A DNA stretch of 64,000 nucleotides from Casuarina equisetifolia (Eukaryota; Streptophyta; Magnoliopsida; Fagales; Casuarinaceae). Shown one piece after another: positions 34,552 through 46,548 of this stretch. Position 1 is the stretch's first letter, and each line of letters starts with the position of its first letter. The notes beneath the pieces are model-generated. The model saw nothing but the letters and a program-made list of their open reading frames with translations. It made no database searches and was not told the DNA's origin. Both the position numbers and the translations under genes were made by a program. Location: the NCBI GenBank assembly GCA_028551475.1, contig CM052356.1, positions 19,619,884 to 19,683,883 on the forward strand, given 5' to 3'.

Positions 34552-37500
34552 TCAGTGAATTACATTATTCAGCAAACTGCTTGATGAAGGTGAACTCTGT
34601 TCACTTAACCATGGATCCTGCACAGAAACTGGCGAATCATACCTCAACCCGTCCATTGAGTTGAAGCTAACGACCGCGGTCGGGAGCACAAGTAGCCCTC
34701 CAGTCTCCAATCCAGCCTTCTTAACCTTCATGTTTAGTGGTTTTTCACTTAAATTCGACGAAGAGGAGCAAGAAGAAACCTCTGATGAAGCTGTACTATA
34801 TTTTTCTTCCGAAGGTTCCCATCTACTAGCCTGGATTCCTTCTAATTCAGCTGCCACTTCCATCATTGAAGGCCTCATGTCCCTGTGATATGCAAGGCAT
34901 CTGAATGCCAACTCGGCCACCTTATGCACTGACGAAATAGTCCAGGCATCCCTATCTGGCTCAAGGAAAGGGTCTATGATCTCATCCAAGCGTCCTTTCC
35001 CTATCCGGTCGACAGCAAGAGCTGCCAAGTTCACCTCATCTTGAGGCCGAGAGAAGTCCACTGCTTTCAAAGCTGTAATGATCTCAACAAGAACTACACC
35101 AAAGCTATACACATCGCTTTTATCAGACAGATGAAAACACTGATGGTACTGAGGATCAAGGTAGCCTGGAGTCCCTTGGGGAGCAGTTGAAATATGAGAT
35201 ATTTCAGTCATACCAAGTCTAGAAAGACCGAAGTCTGCAACTCTGGATTTGAAGTCGTAATCCAAGAGTATGTTGCTGGATTTAATATCTCTGTGGTATA
35301 TTGGAGGGCTGATAGCAGAGTGGAGATGGGCTATTGCCTGAGCCGTTTGGGTGGCAATTGTTAGGCGAATGTGCCAGGGAAGTCCATCTCCTCTCTCTCT
35401 GTGTAAATGCTGACATAAAGTTCCATTGGGCATGAATTCGTAGAGTAGGATCTGTTCACCGTTTTCGATAGAGCAACCTAAGAGGCGGACTAGATTCGGA
35501 TGGCTAACAGATGAGAGAAGCTTGATCTCATTCATGACTTGCTCGATGCTCTCAGTATCTCTGCGTTTGATCCTTTTGATGGCTACAAATTCGTCGTTGT
35601 GAAGTTTTCCGGCGTAAACTGTTCCATAGGCCCCGGTTCCCAGCCTTTGTTTCTCTGAGAAGCTATTTGTAGCTTTCTCGATTTCTTTGTAGGCATACAT
35701 GGGAATGCTGCAGTTGCCGGTAGCTTCAGAGAAGCGCCGTTTTGCAGTCTGTCTTGCTTTTAATTTGAAGCGTCGCCGAATGAAACAGCATATTAGACCC
35801 GCAGCGATCATCATAAAAGCGCCGGCAACAACACCTGAAGACAGTTTTCACCATTTGGGATTGCAAAAACAGTGATGAAAATAAGAAGTTTCAAACTTCA
35901 TAATGATGGTACATCAATTACTAAAACATCCGTTGCTTTTCTTTTCTTTTCTTTTCTGGAGACCATCTCTAAGCCAAATAGGAGTCAAATGAAAGCAATG
36001 CTGTTGCAACAACATGCTCCCAGAAGAAAAACTTGGCTTTTAATTCTGCTACAAGGCATAGAAATGAATTATATTCCCTTGAATTATACTACCTTGGTTT
36101 TTTATGCAACTCTTCTGCTCAGCAAATCTAATATGTTAAAATTTGGTATGTATCCTACTTTACTAATGAATTTCTTATATATAAAAATGTTTTCCTATTC
36201 TATAATTTATTTGAAGAGATAAAATTAAATTTAACATAATGTCATAGACAAAGCTTTAACTAAAATATATATTTATTTGTAAACTAGGTAGATTAAGGAA
36301 ATTTTTTCGAAATATGTTATGTCTCATGGTACCAATATAATAGTATAAAAGTATTTCCTTCTTTTATAAGAAGGGGAAAAGGTGTCCATCCAAAGTCAAA
36401 TATTCAACACCAAAATAATGCTAAGGTTCCCAACTGAGTGAAAAGACAAGTTACCTCCAACTACAGCAGCCACTCTAGTCGTTCCTCCACATTTGCCAGA
36501 CATGTACCTTCCAGCGTCGCACGCAGAAGAAACTGTTTATGTACCAAAAATCACAGGTTAAATAAGTTAACAGTAACATTCTTATAAAACTTTTGATATA
36601 CACCTCGATCGAGAGACATATTAAGGAGTCGTACTTTTTTAACTTAGAAATTAGCTCCAAGAGGGACATCGTGGACACTTGTTCATTAAATTCAAAGAGT
36701 AGATAGATTTGAGTCATGAGGGACCTTCTGAAGAAGGAATCCTAAATTCTTTTACTTCTCTTTATTTGTTGAACACCCCCAAAATTTCTTGAAGTTTGAC
36801 AAAACGTACACATCTAGAAACCTGTTTGGCCTCAGTTTCTTATGCATTAGGTTTGAAAACTAATGTTCAGGATGTTACAGAGATTATAAACAATAAACTA
36901 TCAGCATCCAACAAGCTTTAGGTAAAACCACCCGTTTCTGGATGGCGACGACCTTCATCCTCGGTCATACAAGAGGACGGCACGAGAAGAAAAACAGGGT
37001 CCTCGACCAAATGAACAAGAGACAATGGGCCACTTAGACTAATTTACTGGACCAAATGATGCAGAGGACCCCCAAATGGAGAAGCATCCAACAAGCTCCG
37101 GCCCTACTCCAGTCAGCCGCCAACACTTTTTTTGGTTGCCCAAAAGCGACATCTCATGATTTCTCACGGCACCCCAAGAAGTCCCATTCTTTCACTTGCT
37201 TTGTTGAATTATTAAGTGACGAAATTCTCAACCGAATTTTTAAAAGATGTTAAAAACTTTTAATCTGAAAAATCCCTGTGTTTCTATCACTTTCGGTGTG
37301 GTAAGTTTTTCTAAGTCTTGAAATTTTTAAAATTGAATAAGTTCGTGGAAAGTGGGAACAGGGAAAGGTCGATTCTAGATCACAGACTTCTTGACTAAAG
37401 CAAGGCTGTGGCCTTAATTCACGGAGCTAAATTATTGCTGTAATGAAAACCATGCTATCCCATGACCTTTATCCCTTAACTAACGGTTAAAATAATGTGT

Positions 37501-38265
37501 CTGAGAAGACCATTTCCGAGGAAGCAAAGACATACCTTTTCGGCAGCCGTCGCCGGCCCGATATCCATCACCTTCGTACCCATCATTGCACCGGCACCGA
37601 AAACTTGGTTGTCGCGTCTTCGGCGAAGAGAGTTTGGTACAATTGCTATGATCAGAACAATTGCACTGTCCCACAAGCCACCACTCCAGTTGAACCGTCT
37701 GAACCTCCAGCGACACGATCGAGGTGTTCAGCGACTCGGCTGATATCGACGAGAGAAAGTATCGGCAGTTCCTACTGGTCAAGTTCTCCAGGTTGACGAA
37801 ATTATCCTGTCTGCTCTCCGTGTAGCAGCTTATGTTATTGCTGGTGCTGCTATTGGCTCCGCAATCCTGCGACTGGAAGCTGGTCTCGACGGCGACCGCG
37901 GTCGGTATCTGGCAAGAATAGACGGGCTGGGTGCAGTTCTGCAAGAGAAAAGCGTTTCGGTACGTGGGTGCGTACGAGTGGCTGAAGAGGCTGTTGATTG
38001 TGTGAAACGAACGGTTGCACTTGGCGGGGATGGCGAGCGTTATGGAGTCAGAAGTGACAGATTGAACAGTAAACTCGTTGATGACGGCGCTGCCGTGGTT
38101 GCAGTTCAGGCGGATACCGCAGCCGGAGGAGAAGCCGAAAGGGTGCTGGAATCTCTTGGAACCACATGATCTGTTACAGAAGCCGGTGGTCGAGGCGTGG
38201 GCGGCGAGAACCGGAAGGAGAAGGATGACTGCAAGGAAGACCAGACTTGGTTTTTGTCTAGTCAT
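34552..38265 (-). CDS. WAKL14: wall-associated receptor kinase-like protein, WAKL14 type
   Basis: Three exons: 37536-38265, 36455-36532 and 34552-35834, phases consistent, 696 residues. Residues 1-25 form a signal peptide (MTRQKPSLVFLAVILLLPVLA). The ectodomain has the Cys-rich galacturonan-binding type N-terminus (FCNRSCGSKRFQHPFGFSSGC), many NxS/T sites and a CRCNDGYEGDGY EGF-like end. The transmembrane segment is near residues 262-288 (VAAVVGGVVAGAFMMIAAGL), split between exons 2 and 3. The cytosolic kinase looks active: GTGAYGTVYAGK loop, AIKRIK lysine, YHRDIKSSNILL, DFG and the GTPGYLDPQYH activation segment. A Ser-rich tail follows. This architecture is that of WAKL14/WAKL21 at the plasma membrane, receptors for cell-wall pectin or its fragments; ligand and pathway are inferred from the family. 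A GA/CT-rich leader precedes the start. Confidence 0.94.
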
Positions 38266-40495
38266 GAAAGATTCTGATGTTGATCAAAGAAACTGGGGTT
38301 CTAAGACAAGGCTATTTGTTGGGATTGGAGTTCGCAGAATCGTTGAACTGGTCCTCTGGAGCGTGATTTCTGAGAAAGAACTAAACCGTGTGACTTCTAC
38401 AGCAAATTTTCTCGAAACTGGCTTTGATTGTGATATGGAAAAGAAAAACATAAAGACGATTAAAAAAGCAAAGTTGCTTATCATCAACGACGTGAGAGAG
38501 AGAGAGAGAGAGCGTAGAGAGCGCTTCATTTGTTTGGTTTTTCACACCTCTCACCATGCTTTTCTTTGTCCTTTCCATACTTTCCTGTAGCATCACGAGC
38601 GACATCTCTCCCCTGCTAAATTGACTCAAACGTCCTTAAACTTTTGATTTGAATTTGACTCTTTGTTTCTCTTTCCTCCGGTCGTAGTTCACCCACTCCG
38701 ATACTTGCCATTCCTTTGGTCATCATTTCTCGTGAGCTTCACGCCGGCCGTATCCTAATTCTCGGCTGCACTAAGATGGCAAGTGGGGGCTTGAAACGAA
38801 TATGCTCGGCCCGTGTTAATAGTTTATCTCAAGCGGTTAGATTTAACTAAGACCTTCTTGGGAAAAAAGTATAATTTAGTCATTAGAAATATTTTCCAAA
38901 GTAATAAATATAATATAAACGTCAGATTTCAAGACAAAAATAATTAGGGCTAAATCTTCTAAACAATTGATCTTCCAATGTCTTGTAGCCCACGTCAATT
39001 AAGCAACAAGGGGAGGGGAGGGGAGGGAAGCAAACAAGAGTTAGTGCTGGCCAGTCGTTTACTTATCGTGCACAACTCCTTTCATGACCTCAAAACTGGA
39101 TGTTTCTTCTTGTCGTCTGGAACGGACAATTATACGGATTGAACAAAGAAATAGAAAATTATAAGACGAGTTGAATCTAGTTCTGTAACACAAAACAGAC
39201 TCTTCTTACATGGTTTGACTGCTCCCAATGGATTGACTTTTACTGTTTTTCCGGTGGTCAAATGTTTGAAAAAGACCTGAATATTTAATTCTCCGATTGG
39301 AACGGGTTAAAAAATGAGAATCAGGCGAAAATGTTGAACGGCTTCGTTTTCACGAACCGGGATCCATATACTGTCAAATCTTTCATGCTGATTTTAGATG
39401 CTCAAGGGAAATCCGCCCTACGTTCACACCGTCCCATGCTATTTTTGTAGTCCACGGATACTTGAAAAGGAAGGGAAGCTTTAACAGCTCAGAATAATTG
39501 AATGCTCTGATTTAATAGATTTGGATGCAATGAAAACATCCAAACATGTATTCGGATGAAAAGATACGACGAAGAAGATTGTGGAGGCCAGTTCAACTGC
39601 TCCACGTCCTTAGATATGTGCATCTGATGGAAAACATTGCCAAATTTAATCTAGAATCGGATTTCTGGATAATAAACTTACTTCTTTATAGAAAAAGTTT
39701 TAGGTGGGTTTAGGATAACTTAATCATCCGTGACAATGAACATCTAATATATATTTTTTAATATAAAATCCTCAGGGGAGCAACTTGCACGTTTTATACG
39801 TTGAGTCCACCTTTCCAGGCAACTTTGTAATTTTAGCTATGTTCTTGTAATGTTTCTTGAATTCAGAGCAAGACAGAAACTCCATCAAAATGTGGCGGAT
39901 GCTAGTAAGTTCGATGGTATTCTCCCTCTTTTTTATTAATACGTGTACACCTAATTCATGCGAGTATTGAACTTCAACCCTATTAGTTATGGGTTATATT
40001 ATTTTGACACTGAATTATCATTGTCCTCTCTTAAATGGGTTTGGGTTGAGATATGAGGATGTAGTGGCCGACCCAAAACATGCCGAAGAAGCTCATACAA
40101 CCCAACTGAGGCCCAATTTAGATGTCCAAGAACGGGCGACGGAACAAACTCAATAGGTAATAGGTAATAGGTAATAGGTTTCTTTAAGCATAAAACTGGA
40201 ATAGACAATTTGAGGCATTGATCCAAGGTTCATGACGAAATGAACCCCTTTATGGTATCACATAAAGAAAAAGAAAAAGAAAAAGAGGAAGAACTCAGTA
40301 ACATTAAACTGTAAGAATCATTTCAACCCCTAAAGAGCAAGTAACTAAGAGTTGTATCCAACGGGGAAATTTGATTCTCCGCTACAAAAGGATGGAACCA
40401 TCGGATGAGTCCCGCAACTTATTTAAATACATAAACAGTAGGAGCTCGGTGGATTGCCACCGTTTGGCGTATATAAATCACGGTGGTACAGTCTC
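38266..40495. other. WAKL upstream region and spacer
   Basis: Positions 38266-38530 hold the CT-rich (minus-strand) leader of the WAKL gene. The rest has no recognisable gene. It includes the G-quadruplex motif at 39010-39027 and a short (TAATAGG)n-like repeat near 40155-40180. Confidence 0.55.
39010..39027 (+). other. G-quadruplex motif
   Basis: Four G runs (GGGG, GGGG, GGGG, GGG) separated by single A residues, about 745 bp upstream of the WAKL start. One-base loops give the most stable class of intramolecular quadruplex. Confidence 0.8.
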
Positions 40496-40801
40496 TTAGA
40501 GTGCGGCAAATGGGTCGTCCACCCATCTCTTCCAGCCGTCCGACACCTTATCAGGTTTCTCCGAGGTCCAGCTGAAGAGGGATCTCAGAGCTGCCTTCAC
40601 CTTGTTCATGCGCTTACGATGACGGAGACGCCGAAGAACCGCTTCTTTGTCCATGGTTTCGGTGGAGGACGGGGATTTAATGTAGAGGTGTCTGGTGACG
40701 GGGTTTTGGGTTTCCGGGTTGTCTTGGTCGGCGGTGGAGCTGCTGACGATGATGATTCTCTCATCGTTTGAGTTCATAGTGGGTTGGCTTTTTGATTCCA
40801 T
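40496..40801 (-). CDS. small basic hypothetical protein
   Basis: An intronless frame of 101 codons from the first ATG (40799-40801). The N-terminal half is polar and Ser/Thr/Asp-rich. The C-terminal half has a highly basic helix-like segment, EAVLRRLRHRKRMNKVKAAL, followed by an aromatic end (WKRWVDDPFAAL). A good TATA box lies about 75 bp upstream, which argues that it is a real gene. I do not recognise a named family, though I have an impression of similar short plant proteins with an LRR-RQRKR-NKV-like core. The function is unknown; DNA/RNA or calmodulin binding by the basic helix is only a guess. Confidence 0.65.
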   Translation of the reverse strand: MESKSQPTMNSNDERIIIVSSSTADQDNPETQNPVTRHLYIKSPSSTETMDKEAVLRRLRHRKRMNKVKAALRSLFSWTSEKPDKVSDGWKRWVDDPFAAL

Positions 40802-40872
40802 GAAAGACACTGTAGGAGGAAGGGGCTAAGAAAACGTAGGAAGATGTAAGAGACGAATGCTGATGCTGTGGG

Positions 40873-40881
40873 TTATTTATA
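40873..40881 (-). promoter_or_regulatory. TATA box of the small hypothetical gene
   Basis: On the minus strand TATAAATAA, about 70 bp before the ATG, predicts a short leader of roughly 40 bp. Confidence 0.7.
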
Positions 40882-40889
40882 GACCGCAG

Positions 40890-43800
40890 GATTTGGGCAT
40901 GTGACAGCAATTCCTGGGAAAGATTCGAGCGTTTCGGAAGCACTACCGGGGCGGTCGGTGGGATGAGATTCGAGGGGCTACTGGGAAGTGCAAGAACCAG
41001 CAGCAACAATCCATAGTTTCTCACATGCTCGGTCTTTTTGGTTCGCCTTCCGCCCTGAAAATGTGAGTATTTTATGGGTTGTCGGTCTCGTTCTCCTCGT
41101 TTTTTGGGGCAAAGCTTCAGGCGGAAACCGTCTTGTTCATGGTGGTTCCCCGAATAATCTGTCATGTCCCACTCAAAGAATCAGATTCCAACCAAAAGGA
41201 AACAAATGGATAGATAATTGGGTTCTGAATAATTTTTCCTCCTTTCATCAAAGGTCGTTTGAACCTACCACACGTTCAAAAATTTAAAATATACAAGAAC
41301 ATTGTCAAAAGAGAAATAATCAACTTTGTCACTCGTTTTTTTTTTTTTTTTTTTAAAATCTTTGGATGAAAAAAGGTAAAAAATAAATAAAAAATTATTC
41401 TTTCATCCCGACGAGAAGATGGGAAAAAATATTTACTCCTTGAAACCTTTCACAAGAAAAGATGAAGCCATTCCATGATATCATCTCTATTACATCTGTA
41501 GTTTTAAAATAATAGATTCCACCACTTTTTAAGCTGCTGACTTTTAAGAGATAATGAATCTATTAATAATTATAATTCAAATTCTCATTTCTCATATAGT
41601 TTAAGCAAGTCATACGTCAACATTTCAGACATTTTTATTTTTTTCGTGAAGGCACTGCGTGACAGATTATGCAAAATTGAACTTGGACCACATATTGGCA
41701 AGTACTAACCCATTATCTGAACTTGGTTGGGGAACAAGTATGTTATGTAAGGTCGAGATCCAAGTCTTTAATTGGTTGGACACATTGAGGACCATGTTAA
41801 TACCAATGACGCCTCGATGGACGGATGCGAACAATCGCCAGCCCAAGAGACAAAATCGTGGAAGCTACATCCCAATTTTTCGCAGGTTGCAAGGTCATCT
41901 GGTGAAATTAATGAAGAACACTAGATGGACTTGAACAAATATCTATTGTTTCTTTTTCATTTCTTTCTTTCAGGTTTGTTAGAAAGATAAATAAATGGAT
42001 ACTTCTTTTATGTAAAAATTATTCACAAATAATATATAGACGATGTAAGAATTTGGTACATTACTTTGAACGCTTCCAATTACTTATAGCATGAAGAAAT
42101 ATTTCTCATAGAATATTTATCCATGAGTGAAAGAATCTTATAGTTGAACTTGAACTAAAACTTTGATATCACAATAAAAAAAATTTAATCTACAAGTTGA
42201 GTTGAATAAAGAATAAAAATATTTTCTTCTATGTATACAAAATTCAATCTTAAGTTCTTGATAGAGAAACTAACCATAGGGCATTTGGATACACAAAAAG
42301 GAACTAGACATCAAACTGCGAATCCATCAAACCCTCCAGAAGTAGCAAAAGCTTAGCGGGATATGAGCATTGCCTTTTTGTTGTACCATTTGCATGTTTA
42401 TTTTGATCTGATCTTGACGCAGATCTTCAACCTGCGGTCCATGCAGTGGCAGCTGTCCTGCCATCATAAAATGTACCTTGTTATTTAGTATATGCTAGGG
42501 ACCTAGGCTTATCTCTTTAGAGACGAGACTTCCATCAACCCAACAATAATTCCGTCCTCCTCCTACCTTCTGCCCCGTGATATCTTCTCCCAGCTATCAC
42601 CATTCTTCATAGGAAACGTACGTTTCTCCCCTTGCTAGAACCACATAAAATGCCACATTTAATTATTGCAGAGCATATCTTCAAATGCTCAGTTTGGTCG
42701 CCGAGAAGAGAAAGGCCTTTCTCTATTGGTATGCTTTCTTTTCTTTTTCCTACATAACAAAATGGAAATTTCCAGATCTGGTATCCCGGACGTGATGCAC
42801 GTCAACTTATGTTTGATCATTGTAAGGACAACAAGCCAGGTGTCCCAATCTGACCTTAGAAGAAATTGGGCACCACCACACCTGCACCGCACCAAGGGTT
42901 TTAGTCTCCTCTTTCAGCCACCTGATTCTTTGCATGCAGTGATGAACAGATCTACATGGCTATATATGTACAGTTAAATCAATATTTTTTTTTTTAGTTC
43001 TTTTGTTGTATCAATATGAATATTATCTCCAACAACGATTCAGCTTACGTGAGTGTTGTTACAATAGTCTGTTGCGCCGTGCGGGGAACGTGGCAGTGAA
43101 GCACTGGCTACTGAGCATTAAAGGAAAGCAGCAGACAGCAACAGAAAACGAACTTGGACTTGGTCCCCCACCTGCCAGGATCTTATTGGCAGACATCTGT
43201 GCACGCTAGCGATTCTGGATTATTTTAGGCAAAACCAAGAGAAGAAATCAGATTTGCCCTACCTTTGGCTATGCAATGGAAAATCTTGGATTGTGAAAAA
43301 GAAAAGGCGAGGGAAATCCTTATGATATTTTCCGTTTGGTGCTTCGTCACATGGAAGCGGAGAAGTAAAAAAGCGAGCGTGACTTTTCTGTATTTGGTTT
43401 CGGGAAATACTAAAATAATAGTTAAATATAAATTTATTCTTTTTTAATTATAAATTAGTTATCGAGTTAGACTTTAAGCTGAAACCTATTCTTCCTTGTA
43501 TTTTTAGCCATGACAAAACGGTGCTCAGGTCGGCGCCCTAAGAAATCAGGCAAATGGGTGGAGACGTTAGAGGTCCCAATTCATCTTCATGTGCTAATGG
43601 GTTGCAAACACGCACGTCTTTGCGGGAAATGGATAGAAAATCATTAATGCTTGTTCTTTTGCAAGAGCCTTTTAGATTTAACGAATCGGGTTGAATATCC
43701 CATCGCTCTCGTTGATCCTGGACCATCAGAGTTACCGTGCACAATCTTCTGCTTTCCGTTCTACGTCTGGCGCATGAAGCAGCCTGTTCCACAAAAAAGG

Positions 43801-44250
43801 CAAAGTATCCTCTTGTGGTTTCGGAATGATGAGATTGCAGTTGATTTGGTTTTACTTTGGTTACGCATTCGATGCCTTCCCGGCGACGCCTTATACGAAA
43901 GAACATGTCTTTCACTTCACACCACCGGCATTGTACGTGTACATCGACGACGTAGGCTCCTCGTAGGATTAACCGACTTACTGGAATGGCAGAAGCTTGC
44001 ACTTTAAGTTTCGCAAATAAAATAATTGATTAAAAGGCCTAGGGCTGTTACCTTTTCCTTTTCCTTTTCCTTTTCCTTCCGCATTTCTCTCACTCTTTCT
44101 TTTGCTTTTCTCGGAAAAAAACCCCAGCGAAAGTCATCCAAACGAAGCATTCCATAACAGCATGTAAATCCAACAACCTTACAATTGTAACCGCCCTCCC
44201 ACAACTGAAGACAGATGAACATACCAATTTCTCTCTCCAATGCAGGGATA
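40890..44250. other. intergenic, no supported gene
   Basis: A 3.3-kb spacer with poly-T/poly-A tracts (for example 41337-41354). Overlapping opposite-strand open frames at 43538-44002 and 43651-44007 are the longest, but neither has a recognisable domain and the minus one lacks an ATG. A (CCTTTT)n pyrimidine run lies near 44052-44078. I cannot assign anything here. Confidence 0.5.
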
Positions 44251-44499
44251 GCGTGTCGTCCTCACACGTGTACCAATCCTGCCGCCCGTGTCCTGTCTGC
44301 CGTTCGTTCCCAGGCTATTTATGTCTAAATTTATTACTCGCTCTCCTCCTCTCCCGCCTTTGGCTCTTTCATATTCTTGGCGTCTCTTACCCTTCCTTTC
44401 CTCTCAACCATTCCAATCTTCCACTGAAATCTTCATCGGTTTGGTCTCGTTTTCTTGGGTCTCGGACCTTTGCTGGTTTAGCTTGACAACCTTGGCTTG

Positions 44500-44667
44500 A
44501 TGCGAGAGGACTTCCAATGCAAGACACCACGTTGGCCGAGACGAGTGGCATTACGCGGCCGAAATATGGCAACCTATTGCACTCTGATCCCAACATTTCG
44601 ACGACCGCCAACGACGAAGATTACCCCATGCGAAACAGCAGCGCCTCCTTCGACCCCAGCCGGATGA
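44500..44667 (+). promoter_or_regulatory. overlapping upstream ORF of the WD40 gene
   Basis: An ATG 17 bp before the main start opens a 55-codon frame that ends at 44667, inside the main coding sequence, in another frame. Scanning ribosomes would meet it first. Confidence 0.55.
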
Positions 44668-45917
44668 GCGGCGAGGGCTCTCCCATGACCATGTCGCCGT
44701 GGAACCAGGTTTCTCCGTTCAACAAATCCCCGTGGTCTCAGTGCGAAGAGCAGCTCCCCAAGAATGGTCTCATCGGTTCCCTCGTACGTGAAGAGGGCCA
44801 CATCTACTCCTTGGCTGCGTCCGGTGATCTTCTATACACTGGCTCTGACAGTAAGAACATTCGGGTTTGGAAGAACCTCAAGGAGTTCACTGGGTTCAAA
44901 TCAACCAGTGGCTTGGTCAAGGCAATCATAATATCCGGAGAGAAGATTTTCACTGGTCATCAAGACGGCAAGATACGAGTGTGGAAGGTCTCCCCCAAGA
45001 ACCACAGCACGCACAAGCGCGCAGGGACTTTACCCACCTTGATGGACATCTTCAAGAGCTCCATCAAACCGAGTAACTATGTCGAAGTACGAAGACGTCG
45101 TACCACTCTTTGGATTAAACACTCCGACGCGGTGTCGTGCTTGTGCTTAAGTGAAGACAAAGCTCTCTTGTACTCGGCGTCCTGGGACAGGACCTTGAAA
45201 GTGTGGAGGCTTGCCGACTCCAAATGCATCGAGTCCATCAAGGTCCACGATGACGCCGTCAACTCGGTGGTCGCTGGCTCGGACGGGTTGGTCTTCACGG
45301 GTTCGGCCGACGGAACAGTCAAGATGTGGCGAAGAGAGGCAAGCGGAAAGGTCACAAGGCACTCTCTAGAGCAGACACTTCTGGAGCAGGAGTGCGCCAT
45401 CACCGCGTTGGCCGTGGGCTCGTCCGGTTCGGCGGTGTACTGTGGGTCATCTGATGGGCTGGTCAACTTCTGGGAACAAGGAGACAAGACGTTGTCGCAC
45501 GGTGGCGTGCTCAGGGGCCACAAGCAGGCGGTCCTTTGCGTCGCGGCCGCAGGGAGTTTGGTGCTCACGGGCTCGGCGGACAAGACCATATGCGTCTGGA
45601 GGAGGGAGGGCGTGATCCACACGTGCCTTTCCGTCTTGACTGGCCACAACGGCCCCGTCAAATGCCTGGCTGTCGAGAAGGATCGCGAATCGTCCGTTAA
45701 CTGGGATCAACGGTGGATCGTGTACAGCGGCAGTCTTGATAAGTCCGTCAAGGTGTGGAGCGTGTCGGAGCTGGCGCCTGAGTTAAATCAAGTGGCTGTG
45801 AAGCAACACTATCAGCAGCAGGAGCAGCAGAGGCATACAACGAGCGATGCGCAGTTGGGTCCGAGCGACGAGGGATTCTCCTCTGCAGGCAGAGCTAGCG
45901 TGAAAAGAAGGAACTAA
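44517..45917 (+). CDS. JINGUBANG-like WD40 repeat protein
   Basis: An intronless frame of 466 codons. The N-terminal 80 residues are low in structure and contain the [20 protein letters not shown] patch found in this plant subfamily. Residues about 90-430 form seven WD40 repeats with the expected [61 protein letters not shown] and [11 protein letters not shown] strand D motifs, making one beta-propeller. A Gln-rich tail (QQQEQQ) follows. Arabidopsis JINGUBANG represses pollen germination through jasmonate-linked partners; most members of the subfamily are uncharacterised, so only a scaffold role is inferred. The protein lacks signal or membrane segments. Confidence 0.9.
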   Translation: MQDTTLAETSGITRPKYGNLLHSDPNISTTANDEDYPMRNSSASFDPSRMSGEGSPMTMSPWNQVSPFNKSPWSQCEEQLPKNGLIGSLVREEGHIYSLAASGDLLYTGSDSKNIRVWKNLKEFTGFKSTSGLVKAIIISGEKIFTGHQDGKIRVWKVSPKNHSTHKRAGTLPTLMDIFKSSIKPSNYVEVRRRRTTLWIKHSDAVSCLCLSEDKALLYSASWDRTLKVWRLADSKCIESIKVHDDAVNSVVAGSDGLVFTGSADGTVKMWRREASGKVTRHSLEQTLLEQECAITALAVGSSGSAVYCGSSDGLVNFWEQGDKTLSHGGVLRGHKQAVLCVAAAGSLVLTGSADKTICVWRREGVIHTCLSVLTGHNGPVKCLAVEKDRESSVNWDQRWIVYSGSLDKSVKVWSVSELAPELNQVAVKQHYQQQEQQRHTTSDAQLGPSDEGFSSAGRASVKRRN

Positions 45918-46548
45918 TCACAACCAGTTTGTGATCCGAGGCGCTTCCCACCCGTCTGAGCATCAATCCAGGGATATGTCTTCTCAGTGCTTCAGAACAC
46001 TTGTAGCTTGGTGCCACGTGGAATTAAGCAAATATATAAGGTCTTGTCGGTATTGGGGTTCAAGGTAGTTATGTTGGGAAGATTGCTGTGGATCCTATGA
46101 CTTATGATTGGAAATTTAGAGTGTGAATGAATTTGTGATTTAAGATATCTACCTTCATTTTTGAAATAAGATTGGACCTTATCTATGTGGCTGTTCTTCT
46201 TGTTGAGTGCTGCTAGTTAGTGAATAACAGAGGAACGCGCGTTGTTATTCTTTTTCTTATCACATTGCTCGAGTGCTAGACACAATCAGGAAACAAGGAA
46301 GACGAAGCATAACACATGCTGAGAAAGTTGCTGGAAAACTTAAGCATTTAAGCACAAGGTTCTACGCGACCGTGAGATATATGGAACATGAACTGTGAAG
46401 AATATATAAACTGATTGTAAAATATGAACTGTGGTCCATAAATGAAGTAAATAATGCCTATATGCAGCAACTCACCCCTGAAAATACAACTCCAATTTCA
46501 GAACTGTACATACAATGACTCCTTCCATCCAAATATCAGATCAGTTTT
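45918..46548. other. spacer between convergent genes
   Basis: 3' untranslated regions of the WD40 gene and of the convergent USP-kinase gene; nothing else seen. Confidence 0.6.

Noticed and set aside
34300..34690. GACCGCGGT palindrome occurring at about 34304, 34674 and 37896
   Set aside because: One copy is non-coding and two are inside WAKL exons encoding unrelated residues; a ten-base palindrome three times in GC-richer coding DNA is not compelling.
43538..44007. Two overlapping opposite-strand open frames of 118 and 154 codons
   Set aside because: The minus frame has no ATG start, neither has a domain or composition I recognise, and no promoter or splice context supports either.
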